From Paenibacillus pectinilyticus (GTDB lineage: Bacteria; Bacillota; Bacilli; Paenibacillales; NBRC-103111), in assembly GCF_001700435.1 (NCBI RefSeq), contig NZ_LYPC01000009.1:1-64000 (forward strand): a stretch of DNA of 64,000 nucleotides, in the 5' to 3' direction. Position 1 is the stretch's first letter. The number at the start of each line of letters is the position of its first letter. The translations under genes and the position numbers were made by a program. The notes beneath the pieces are model-generated. The model saw only the letters and a program-made list of their open reading frames with translations. It was not told the DNA's origin and did no database searches. This document shows, in pieces, positions 55,160 through 62,083 of the stretch.

Positions 55160-55345
55160 CGGATAGATGGATTTTATGTAGCTAATTTTGTGAAATTCAC
55201 GGATTTTCCGCGATTAGCTGGATTTCCTCCAGTTCATTTAAGGCGATTTGGTCGAAATGGCGAAAACAAGCAGAAATAGCTGTAAGATTTCCATCTAAGT
55301 CCGATAATAAGAGGGATAGCTCAGAAATAGCTGTAGGTTATCCAT
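55160..55345. repeat. Intergenic dispersed repeats (TAGCTGTA / ATCCATCTA type)
   Basis: This stretch contains TGGATTTTATGTAGCTAAT (55168-55186), the exact reverse complement of 552-570, and later two related units (AGAAATAGCTGTAAGATTTC and AGAAATAGCTGTAGGTTATC, each followed by CATCTA). No gene is seen on the + strand between 54967 and 55567. Confidence 0.55.
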
Positions 55346-55474
55346 CTACTTATTACTCCAGCCGCGGATGTACTTGTCTTTATTCTTGTAGACATACCAG
55401 CAAGCGAGCAGCGCGCCGAGGATTAGGGCAATCGACAGCCAGTGCTGAGTGATATAACGCCAGAGTGCCAGCAT
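55346..55474 (-). CDS. Small single-pass membrane protein, 42 aa
   Basis: A 42-codon gene on the minus strand with GGGAGG 7 nt upstream of its ATG. It begins MLALWRYITQHW, has a hydrophobic helix at about residues 12-29 (SIALILGALLACWYVY), and ends with a charged tail, KNKDKYIRGWSNK. This has the inside-out layout of many small Firmicute membrane proteins. I do not recognise a named family. The ribosome-binding site, a clean topology and the lack of any other gene in this gap support it as real. Confidence 0.65.
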   Translation of the reverse strand: MLALWRYITQHWLSIALILGALLACWYVYKNKDKYIRGWSNK

Positions 55475-55567
55475 TGCAGAACCTCCCAAATGGATACGTA
55501 TGGTAGGGTTAGTTTTGTGTTTGTGGATTTTTTTTATGCAGCATATAGAGAGATGGGGGAATGATCG

Positions 55568-56521
55568 ATGTTTGTTAAAAGAGTGCTGCTCCTAGCAGCG
55601 GTGCTGATGCTAGTCGTCGTGATGGTTGCTTGTTCGTCCAAGCTTCCGCAAAAGGCAGTTTCGCCTGGAGGAGAAGCTGTTATGTCAGCAACGGAGGTGA
55701 GCGCCGTTGCTGCTGGAAGCACACCCGCAGCGACAGCAGCCGCACCTGCGTCTGGAGGTGCAACTGCGTCGCCGATGGCGGAGGCTTCGCTAAGCCAAGC
55801 AGCAGTGGCCTCGCCGACGGCAACACCTGCGGCGTCACACGTCCCGTCTGCGACGGCTGCTCCGGCAGCAGAGCGGATCGTGCCCCGCACGGACAAGCTC
55901 GTGATGATCGATCCCGGGCATCAGCGGGTCGGCAACAACGAGCCTGAGCTGGTCGGGCCTGACACGCGGGAAACGAAAGCGAAAGTCAGCTCCGGAACGG
56001 TCGGCGTTCGCACGAAGAAGCCAGAATACGTGCTCAATCTGGAAGTATCCATGCTGCTCAAGGCAGAGCTGTTGAAGAGAGGCATCCCGGTTACGATGAC
56101 ACGTGAGACGCATGACGTGGACATCAGTAACAAGCAGCGTGCGGATATGGCGAACGATGAGGGCGCTGCGCTAGTTGTACGTATCCACGCTGACGGGGAT
56201 AGCTCGGCGAGTACGAAGGGGTTCTCTGTGCTGTACCCGTCGCCATCGCAAGGTGCAACGAAGCCGATAGCTGCTGAAAGTCGTCAGGCAGCAGGCTTGC
56301 TGCTTGCCGGCTTGCAGCAATCAACAGGCACGAAAGGGCGCGGTCTCTCCGCGCGGGATGATCTCAGCGGATTCAACTGGTCGAAGGTACCCGTAGCACT
56401 CGTAGAGATAGGGTTCATGACGAATCCCGAGGAGGACGAGCTCATGTCCGATGCTGCCTATCAGCAAAAGCTGGCTTCAGGGATCGCGGATGGGATTGAG
56501 CAGTTTTTGAACGGGAAGTGA
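55568..56521 (+). CDS. N-acetylmuramoyl-L-alanine amidase lipoprotein
   Basis: A 317-aa secreted zinc amidase (Amidase_3) that cleaves the bond between MurNAc and the peptide stem. A signal peptide ends in the lipobox VVMVAC near residue 22, followed by an Ala/Thr/Pro-rich linker to about residue 95. The catalytic domain has the zinc ligands in IDPGHQ, LNLEVSMLL and VRIHADG, and the catalytic Glu in VALVEIGFMTNPEED. GGGGGAATG precedes the start. The linker is coded by G+C-rich repeated Ala codons. Membrane anchoring suggests a role at the cell-wall inner face or in spore or division processes. Confidence 0.88.
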   Translation: MFVKRVLLLAAVLMLVVVMVACSSKLPQKAVSPGGEAVMSATEVSAVAAGSTPAATAAAPASGGATASPMAEASLSQAAVASPTATPAASHVPSATAAPAAERIVPRTDKLVMIDPGHQRVGNNEPELVGPDTRETKAKVSSGTVGVRTKKPEYVLNLEVSMLLKAELLKRGIPVTMTRETHDVDISNKQRADMANDEGAALVVRIHADGDSSASTKGFSVLYPSPSQGATKPIAAESRQAAGLLLAGLQQSTGTKGRGLSARDDLSGFNWSKVPVALVEIGFMTNPEEDELMSDAAYQQKLASGIADGIEQFLNGK

Positions 56522-56700
56522 GGGCGAGATCGCTATTCAGGTGCACTTGGAACGGGAACATGTATACTTCGAGCACGAATGCTCTGATTGTTGACGAGCC
56601 GAGAATAATTTACGACGGCACGCGGTATGGTTTTATTTTTAACATTTCGAGAATAATGTAGATAATTGGCATGGATTTCAAAACAGGGAGGAGGGCTAGG

Positions 56701-57495
56701 ATGCTGCCGACATTTTTTATTGCCCATGGGGCACCGAGTTTGGCGATTGAGCAGCATGCGTACACGGAGTTTTTGCGTAAGCTTGCGATGTCCATACCAA
56801 CTCCCAAAGCCATCGTTTTGTTCAGCGCGCACTGGGAAAGCTCGGTGCAAAAGATTAGCTCGGCTGTTGAGCCGGAGATGATCTATGATTTCTCGGGTTT
56901 TCCAGATGAACTTTATGACATTAACTATCCGGCCAAAGGGGATCTGACGCTAAGTTTACATATTCAGCAGCTTTGTCAGCAGGAGGGTATACGCTGTGAG
57001 CTTAATGATAAGCGGGGATTGGATCACGGCGCTTGGTCGCCGCTCTCGATCATGTATCCGGATGCGCAGATCCCGGTGGTAACGATGTCTGTGAATCCAC
57101 GATTAACCCCTGAGGAGCATTATCGGATTGGTGCAGCCCTAGGTCCTTTGCGGGATGAGGGGGTTTTGATTATTGGAAGCGGCGGAACCGTTCACAACTT
57201 GCGGAGATTGGATCACAACAATCCAGTGCCACAGCTGTGGGCGGTGGAGTTTGACGAGTGGCTGGCGGAGCAGCTGGAGACGTGGAATTTGGATGCGCTG
57301 ATTCGCTACGACGAAAGAGCGCCCCATGCGCAGGAGGCGGTGCCGACGCCGGAGCATTTTGTTCCACTCCTGATCGCGTTCGGAGCAGGTGATGCTTCAC
57401 GGAGCGCGAAGCTTCTCCATCACAGCTTCCAAATGGGGACGCTGAGCTTGTGTTGTTGGATGTTTGGCAGCTTGAAGCGGGAGAAGCGCGGCTAG
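56701..57495 (+). CDS. Class III extradiol ring-cleavage dioxygenase (DODA type)
   Basis: A 264-aa protein of the LigB/DODA family (4,5-DOPA dioxygenase extradiol-like, E. coli YgiD type). FFIAHGAPSLAIE holds the first His, ILFSAHWES-like VLFSAHWESS the second, and IIGSGGTVHNLR and DHGAWSPLS the further conserved residues. The metal in this family is usually zinc or iron; the natural substrate is often unknown. ATG 56701 is selected as GGGAGGAGGG lies 7 nt upstream; the 10-residue extension to 56671 is not conserved. It stands alone, with no terminator recognised. Confidence 0.87.
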   Translation: MLPTFFIAHGAPSLAIEQHAYTEFLRKLAMSIPTPKAIVLFSAHWESSVQKISSAVEPEMIYDFSGFPDELYDINYPAKGDLTLSLHIQQLCQQEGIRCELNDKRGLDHGAWSPLSIMYPDAQIPVVTMSVNPRLTPEEHYRIGAALGPLRDEGVLIIGSGGTVHNLRRLDHNNPVPQLWAVEFDEWLAEQLETWNLDALIRYDERAPHAQEAVPTPEHFVPLLIAFGAGDASRSAKLLHHSFQMGTLSLCCWMFGSLKREKRG

Positions 57496-57690
57496 TTGAA
57501 CGATCCCGGCAACCTTTTAATTCAACATGCCCATCGTATCTCAACGCTCATCTATTAAAACTAGCTAATCTCTCACATCTAATACGCAAATCTTCTTGCG
57601 TACTTAACATCTTCAAGGTTCTTCCTCATCCCACTTCATCCCATCTCTCCCTCTTCTCCTCACCCCATTAGCCCACTGGCCCCAATACTT

Positions 57691-57736
57691 CCTGCGATTT
57701 TACATGAATTCCGCCGGAATTCACGCAAATTGCAGG
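57691..57736. repeat. 46-bp imperfect palindrome
   Basis: CCTGCGATTT, GAATTC, CCG, GAATTC and AAATTGCAGG form an imperfect palindrome, followed by GCAGGAGTTCATGCAAATGCC, a partial repeat of one arm. It lies between the convergent dioxygenase and DCC genes in a gap (57496-57763) without genes. It may serve as a two-way transcription stop or belong to a repeat family. Confidence 0.55.
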
Positions 57737-57763
57737 AGTTCATGCAAATGCCGCTAGACCCCC

Positions 57764-58177
57764 TTAATCCAGAAAGCGCCCCTTATGCTCGGGCTTCGGC
57801 AGCATACAATGTTCGGTCTTACCGAACCAGCGATAACGGTTGCGCGCGACGAAGCTGTAGCCGAGATTTCGGATCGGCGCCGGGATGATGATGGCGGCAT
57901 AGGCCAGAGGCCAAGCGCCGCGCAGACGGCGAGCAATACGCAACGCCGCGGAAGAACGTGCATACGCGCGGGCTCCTTCTATAAGCACGATCGTGCTTAG
58001 TTGATCGGAGGGAAGGTGGTGCTTTTGGAGCAGCATTTGTCCCGTCTCCGATTGTAAGGTGGCAAAATGAAACACACCCTTCGGGTCATTTCGCAGGATG
58101 AATTGCACCGCACCGCTGCAGAGTAAGCAAACGCCATCGAATAAGATAATGGCTTGTTGATTATGTTTTGTAGGCAT
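57764..58177 (-). CDS. DCC-family thiol-disulfide oxidoreductase-like protein
   Basis: A 137-aa protein of the DUF393/DCC family (YuxK type). The defining motif is DGVCLLCSGAVQFI near residues 14-27, with the D-x-x-C-x-x-C redox pair; FHFATLQSETGQ and NRYRWFGKTEHC are also typical. Members are thought to be thioredoxin-like but their role is not established. GGAGAG lies 8-10 nt upstream of the ATG. It is convergent with the dioxygenase and divergent from the sulfur locus. Confidence 0.88.
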   Translation of the reverse strand: MPTKHNQQAIILFDGVCLLCSGAVQFILRNDPKGVFHFATLQSETGQMLLQKHHLPSDQLSTIVLIEGARAYARSSAALRIARRLRGAWPLAYAAIIIPAPIRNLGYSFVARNRYRWFGKTEHCMLPKPEHKGRFLD

Positions 58178-58272
58178 GAGCTCTCCTCCACTGGGCAGAC
58201 TGGTCGATGAAACCTTGTGTTTATTATATCGTTTTTGAGAAAGGAATGGTGTTAAAAACCAATCCGCTCAGG

Positions 58273-58323
58273 TTGACGAAAAAGCTACAAGGTTGTATAG
58301 TTCTTTTATACCCATACGGGTAT
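58273..58323 (+). promoter_or_regulatory. Promoter with CstR/CsoR-type operator 1
   Basis: TTGACG (58273-58278) and TATAGT (58296-58301) with a 17-bp spacer, followed by the 16-bp palindrome ATACCCATACGGGTAT (58308-58323) at the start site. This is the usual layout for a CsoR-family repressor site. Between here and 58456 no gene is seen. Confidence 0.65.
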
Positions 58324-58456
58324 GGGTAATTAATCGCGATAGTAATCCCAACCGTCAAACAAGATCATGAAGTCTAATTAAGTATAATCTACGTAAATTC
58401 CTTTGCCAGCGTTTTGCATGAACCCACGATAAGTGGCAATTTTTTTGATTTTTTAT

Positions 58457-58472
58457 ATACCCTATGGGGTAT
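58457..58472. promoter_or_regulatory. CstR/CsoR-type operator 2
   Basis: ATACCCTATGGGGTAT, the second member of a set of three 16-bp palindromes (consensus ATACCYATANRGGTAT with small changes). It lies 36 bp upstream of the TauE-like fragment, between a -35-like TTGATT and an AT-rich -10 region. Confidence 0.65.
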
Positions 58473-58508
58473 ATAAACGGATCTTCTCAACAAGAAAGGC
58501 AGAACTTT

Positions 58509-58712
58509 ATGGATTTCACATGGATCCTGATTATTTTCACCATAGGCATCATGCTGTTGATCCCATCACTTACTCTCATCGCAGCAAGTACAATCGCTTC
58601 TTCCTTCGGGGCAAATCTGAGCAAGAAAATGAACATCAAATTGCTCCAATGGATATTGGCTGTGTTAATCATGGCGACAGTAATCAAGATTTGGATGTCC
58701 ATTTTAGCCTAA
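58509..58712 (+). CDS. Truncated TauE/SafE-like membrane protein (C-terminal part)
   Basis: A 67-aa protein with two hydrophobic helices (about residues 5-28 and 45-64), linked by [17 protein letters not shown]. This is the pattern of the last part of TauE/SafE sulfite/sulfur-compound exporters, where ...GA-x-L-x-x-K/R...L follows a helix; full members have about 250 residues. In S. aureus a full tauE gene is part of the cst locus. Here an ATG with AAAGG upstream starts directly at this part, so it is either a remnant or a short expressed version. The rhodanese-MBL gene follows 29 bp later. Confidence 0.6.
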   Translation: MDFTWILIIFTIGIMLLIPSLTLIAASTIASSFGANLSKKMNIKLLQWILAVLIMATVIKIWMSILA

Positions 58713-58741
58713 AAGAAATGAATGAACTGGAGGGAATACAA

Positions 58742-59887
58742 ATGAAGGAAACCCAACTACAAGGGATGCACGCAGATCAGCTAGCCAATAGAGTGCTGAA
58801 GAAGGAACCGATTTTTATCCTAGATGTTCGGAATGGAACTGACTTTGCGGATTGGCGGATTGAGGGCAACGGGGTTCGGAGCATGAATGTGCCTTATTTT
58901 GAACTGATCGATGGGGTTGAGGCAATTCTCGATACGATCCCTAGCGACGAAGAGGTAGTGGTCGTATGTGCCAAAGAAGGTTCGTCCATCTTCGTCGCGG
59001 AGCAACTCATGGTGGCAGGCAAGATGAACGTTTCGTATCTCATCGGTGGCATGAAAGCGTGGAGTGAACAGTTAACTCCAGTTCGAATTGGGGATCTGAA
59101 GGACGGCGGTGAGGTTTATCAGTTCGTTCGTGTAGGGAAAGGCTGCTTATCTTACATGGTTATCTCCGGTGGTGAAGCGGTGGTAATCGATGCGGTGCGT
59201 ATGATTGGGGTGTTCGAAGATTTTGCTCGGGAAAAGAACGTAACGATTACACATACCCTCGATACCCATCTGCACGCGGATCATATTTCGGGTGGACGAG
59301 AGTTGGCAGAGCGGACAGGAGGTCAATACTGGCTCCCATCTAAGGATGCAACCGAGGTAAATTTTCCTTATCAAAAGCTTGAAGAAGGTCGGAATTTAGC
59401 CGTTGGTCAGACCGCGATCAGCATCCAGCCGATTTACTCACCAGGGCATACGATTGGGAGTACATCACTTATCGTGGATGATCGGTACCTGCTATCGGGT
59501 GATATTTTATTCGTAACCTCCATTGGTCGCCCTGATCTAGCAGGTAAAGCGGAAGACTGGGTATCTGATCTTAGAACGACGTTATATGAACGTTATCCAG
59601 CGGTATCCGAAGATTTAATTGTGCTGCCTGCCCATTTTGGCAAGGTAACAGAGTTAGGCGACGGAGGACGTGTAGCGGCTCGATTAGGCGATTTGTTTCA
59701 AAAGAATACAGGTCTTCGCATGGAAGATGAATCGGAATTTAGACGTATAGTCACCGAGAATTTGCCACCGCAACCGAATGCGTATGAGGACATCCGGCGA
59801 ACAAATATGGGTAAAATCAACCCGACGGAAGATGAGCAGCGTGACATGGAGCTCGGGCCTAATCGCTGTGCAGTTCACGACAATTGA
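58742..59887 (+). CDS. Rhodanese-metallo-beta-lactamase persulfide dioxygenase-like protein (CstB-like)
   Basis: A 381-aa two-domain protein. Residues ~5-110 form a rhodanese domain with the cysteine C76 in [11 protein letters not shown]; residues ~120-360 form a metallo-beta-lactamase fold with [26 protein letters not shown] and [16 protein letters not shown], typical of persulfide dioxygenases/ETHE1-like enzymes. Such proteins oxidise persulfide sulfur to sulfite or thiosulfate. In S. aureus CstB the domain order is the reverse (MBL first), so this is a different fusion. The start at 58742 has GGAGGG 7 nt upstream. Confidence 0.85.
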   Translation: MKETQLQGMHADQLANRVLKKEPIFILDVRNGTDFADWRIEGNGVRSMNVPYFELIDGVEAILDTIPSDEEVVVVCAKEGSSIFVAEQLMVAGKMNVSYLIGGMKAWSEQLTPVRIGDLKDGGEVYQFVRVGKGCLSYMVISGGEAVVIDAVRMIGVFEDFAREKNVTITHTLDTHLHADHISGGRELAERTGGQYWLPSKDATEVNFPYQKLEEGRNLAVGQTAISIQPIYSPGHTIGSTSLIVDDRYLLSGDILFVTSIGRPDLAGKAEDWVSDLRTTLYERYPAVSEDLIVLPAHFGKVTELGDGGRVAARLGDLFQKNTGLRMEDESEFRRIVTENLPPQPNAYEDIRRTNMGKINPTEDEQRDMELGPNRCAVHDN

Positions 59888-59903
59888 AGGAGGACGATCA
59901 GAT

Positions 59904-60722
59904 ATGAGCGCAATGCCGATACAAGCGGATCGAATTTTAGCGTGCGAAGGGCTAGCCTGCCCACTCCCGGTGGTTCGTACGAAGAAGGCCATAGACGAGA
60001 TGAAGGAAGGGGAAGTGGTAGAAGTACGCGTGACGGATAAAGGTTCCGTGGCCGATCTGAAGGGCTGGACGCAGGGAACAGGTCATCAGTATGTGGGTTT
60101 AAAAGAGGAGAACGGGATTTACCGACATTTTATCCGAAAAGCGGAGGCATCCGAAACGAAATCGGAGCGGAAGCATCCGCACACGATTTCCAATGAGGAG
60201 CTTCAAGCAAAGCTAGCTGCTGGGGAGCAACTGCATATGATCGATGTGCGCGAGCCTGCTGAATATGCATTCGGAAGGATACCCGGGGCAGTATCACTGC
60301 CGCTAGGCGAACTAACGGAACGGCTGTCTGATCTCTCGCCAGATCATGATTATTACGTAATCTGCCGAACAGGAAGGCGGAGCGACATGGCCTGCCAATT
60401 GTTGGCAGAGCATGGGTTTGGGCGGGTCACGAACGTGACGCCTGGCATGTCGGAATGGACTTTTGAGATGGAAAAAGACAAAGAGGAGGATGTTAACATG
60501 GTTCATTTAACAGTTGATGCCAAAGGCTTGGCTTGTCCAATGCCGATCGTAAAAGCGAAGAAAGGGATCGATTCTATGGAATCAGGACAGATCATGGAGC
60601 TGTTGACGACGGATAAAGGGTCGATGAAGGATTTTCAGGCGTGGGTTGGTCAGACCAAACATGAGCTGCTAGAAGCCACTGAAAGTAACGGGGTTTTCAC
60701 GTTTATCGTGAGAAAAAGATAA
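59904..60722 (+). CDS. TusA-rhodanese-TusA sulfurtransferase (CstA-like)
   Basis: A 272-aa sulfur-relay protein with three domains: TusA 1 (residues ~8-75, C19 in GLACPLPVVRTKK), rhodanese (~95-190, active Cys in VICRTGRRSDMA), and TusA 2 (~200-272, GLACPMPIVKAKKG). It would pass persulfide sulfur between partners in the cytoplasm. S. aureus CstA joins rhodanese, TusA and DsrE domains; here TusA is doubled and DsrE is separate. AAGGAGG precedes the ATG. An internal ATG at 60498 has its own strong Shine-Dalgarno, so a free TusA 2 could also be made. Confidence 0.87.
   Translation: MSAMPIQADRILACEGLACPLPVVRTKKAIDEMKEGEVVEVRVTDKGSVADLKGWTQGTGHQYVGLKEENGIYRHFIRKAEASETKSERKHPHTISNEELQAKLAAGEQLHMIDVREPAEYAFGRIPGAVSLPLGELTERLSDLSPDHDYYVICRTGRRSDMACQLLAEHGFGRVTNVTPGMSEWTFEMEKDKEEDVNMVHLTVDAKGLACPMPIVKAKKGIDSMESGQIMELLTTDKGSMKDFQAWVGQTKHELLEATESNGVFTFIVRKR
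60484..60500 (+). promoter_or_regulatory. Internal ribosome-binding site and start in the sulfurtransferase gene
   Basis: AGGAGG (60484-60489), 8 nt, then ATG (60498-60500) in frame with the sulfurtransferase, at residue 199 and just before TusA 2 (MVHLTVDAKGLACPMP). It would allow a 74-aa free TusA. The linker codons also encode a charged run, so chance is possible. Confidence 0.5.
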
Positions 60723-60741
60723 GGAAAGGAGGAACTGCATC

Positions 60742-61221
60742 GTGGAGACGAAGGAGAAAACAACGATTGTGCTTTTTAACGTGGAGCTGGATAAAGCGAT
60801 TGCCGCTTTCATTATTGCGAATGGGGCGGCGGCTTATGACCACGAGGTTACGATATTTTTTACCTTCTGGGGACTGAATGCCCTGCGTAAGGATGAGCCC
60901 ATAGCGGTGAAGAAAAGCTTCATCGAGCGTATGTTTGGTAAAATGATGCCACGCGGTGCGGATAAACTTGGTTTGTCCAAAATGAACTTCGGCGGCATGG
61001 GCCCCAAAATGATTAAGCATGTCATGAAAAAGCATAATGCGCTATCGCTTCCTCAGTTGATTGAGTTGGCTCAGGAGCAAGGCATCCGGCTTGTGGCTTG
61101 AACGATGACTATGGACTTACTTGGTTTACAGGAAGATGAGCTATTGGAAGGCATTGAGTATGCAGGTGTTGCGGCATATTTAGGCGATGCGTCAGAAGCG
61201 AAAGTGAACTTATTTATCTAA
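60742..61221 (+). CDS. DsrE-family sulfur-relay protein with in-frame TGA at the conserved Cys
   Basis: GTG 60742, after AAAGGAGG, opens a DsrE2-type protein (VEL...IANGAAAYDHEVTIFFTFWGLNAL). The frame meets TGA at 61099-61101 after 119 residues, ending in RLVA. Reading through gives TMTMDLLGLQEDELLEGIEY and then a conserved-looking end, VNLFI, with TAA at 61219; the total is 159 residues plus the TGA position, the usual length. In this family the residue at the TGA is a conserved Cys (A-C-x-M-S-M-D), so either Cys has mutated to a stop, or TGA is decoded, for example as selenocysteine. If it terminates, the product lacks its reactive residue and last 40 residues. It lies in the sulfur-relay operon. 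Confidence 0.8.
61116..61135 (+). other. Candidate bSECIS-like stem-loop after the TGA
   Basis: CTTACTT pairs with AGGAAG (one bulge, one G-T pair) around loop GGTTTAC, the loop starting 21 nt after the TGA. Bacterial SECIS elements need a stem-loop with G in the first loop positions at 16-37 nt from the UGA, so the rule is met, but such small hairpins arise easily by chance. Confidence 0.25.
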
Positions 61222-61260
61222 GATGAGGCTGTGTTTCGGGGCGGCGGCCGAGATTTCGTG

Positions 61261-61305
61261 TTGTTTTCATGGGTAACATGGGCAATAATATACCTATACA
61301 GGTAT
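61261..61305 (+). promoter_or_regulatory. cstR promoter and CstR/CsoR-type operator 3
   Basis: TTGTTT (61261-61266) and AATAAT (61284-61289) with a 17-bp spacer, followed by the palindrome ATACCTATACAGGTAT (61290-61305), 20 bp before the repressor gene. The same operator type at 58308 and 58457 suggests that the repressor controls itself and the whole locus. Confidence 0.65.
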
Positions 61306-61325
61306 AGGGAAGGGAAGGGTCGTCT

Positions 61326-61586
61326 ATGCAATATGATGATGATGTGAAAAAAAGATTAAAGCGAATGGAGGGCCAAATTCGGGGGATTTTGCGGATGATG
61401 GAGGAAGAGCAGGATTGCAAGGATGTCGTCAGCCAAATCTCTGCGGTTCGCAGTGCAGCCGATAAAACAATCGCCACGATTGTCGCCGTTAATTTAGAGA
61501 AATGCATCATGGAAGAGATCGAAGCAGGCAGAGATACAAGCAAAATGGTTCAGCAAGCTGTCGATCTATTAGTGAAAAGCCGTTAA
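61326..61586 (+). CDS. cstR: CsoR-family persulfide-sensing repressor (CstR-like)
   Basis: An 86-aa all-helical DNA-binding protein (DVKKRLKRMEGQIRGILRMM at the N terminus). The two sensor cysteines are in EQDCKDV and NLEKCIMEE. Copper-sensing CsoR has His four residues before the second Cys; here that residue is Asn (NLEKC), the mark of CstR, which reacts with persulfides instead of copper. It is followed by a rhodanese gene 21 bp downstream and is preceded by a matching operator. In S. aureus CstR represses the cst genes; the same is likely here. Confidence 0.88.
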   Translation: MQYDDDVKKRLKRMEGQIRGILRMMEEEQDCKDVVSQISAVRSAADKTIATIVAVNLEKCIMEEIEAGRDTSKMVQQAVDLLVKSR

Positions 61587-61607
61587 TGCTCAGAAAAGAG
61601 GCAAGCT

Positions 61608-62018
61608 ATGAATGGTAAATTGATTATTGATCTCGTGGCATTGGGTTTTATTATTTGGTTTATATATTCCCGATTTGCTGGGGTTAAGGGACTGCGGAAT
61701 GTTTCGTCGGATCAGTTGCAAGAGGTGATGGACGGCAGGGATGACGGCGGTGGAAACGGTAAGAACAAGTTCATCCTGATCGATGTGCGTGAACCCGGTG
61801 AAGTGAAGCAAGGGTTTATTCCGGGCGCGGTGAACATCCCTGTAACGACGATGAGCAGGAGAGTGGGCGAGATTCCGAAGGATCGTCAGGTGTATCTCTA
61901 TTGCCGGAGCGGGATGCGAAGCAAGCAGGCTGCCCGAATTCTTCGGAAGCAGGGTTTCAAAGAGATTTCTCATCTCCGTGGCGGGATTATGTCATGGAAG
62001 GGAAAGTTAACACAGTAA
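61608..62018 (+). CDS. Membrane-anchored rhodanese
   Basis: A 136-aa protein with an N-terminal helix (LIIDLVALGFIIWFIY, residues ~4-19) and one rhodanese domain at about residues 35-133. The active-site loop is YLYCRSGMRSKQAAR, with the persulfide-forming Cys; IDVREPGEVKQGFIPGAVNIP is the family's first motif. It would handle sulfane sulfur at the membrane. GAGGC precedes the ATG, 21 bp after cstR, and a terminator follows, so it closes the locus. Confidence 0.88.
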   Translation: MNGKLIIDLVALGFIIWFIYSRFAGVKGLRNVSSDQLQEVMDGRDDGGGNGKNKFILIDVREPGEVKQGFIPGAVNIPVTTMSRRVGEIPKDRQVYLYCRSGMRSKQAARILRKQGFKEISHLRGGIMSWKGKLTQ

Positions 62019-62025
62019 AGAAGCG

Positions 62026-62059
62026 AAGTCATTAGCCCGTGGGGTTGATGGCTTTTTTT
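62026..62059 (+). terminator. Terminator after the sulfur locus
   Basis: AAGTCATTAGCCC pairs with GGGTTGATGGCTT (three wobbles) over GTG, followed by seven T residues, 8 nt after the stop codon. Confidence 0.85.
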
Positions 62060-62083
62060 GTGTCGGGGTAGTGCGGCTGGGTT

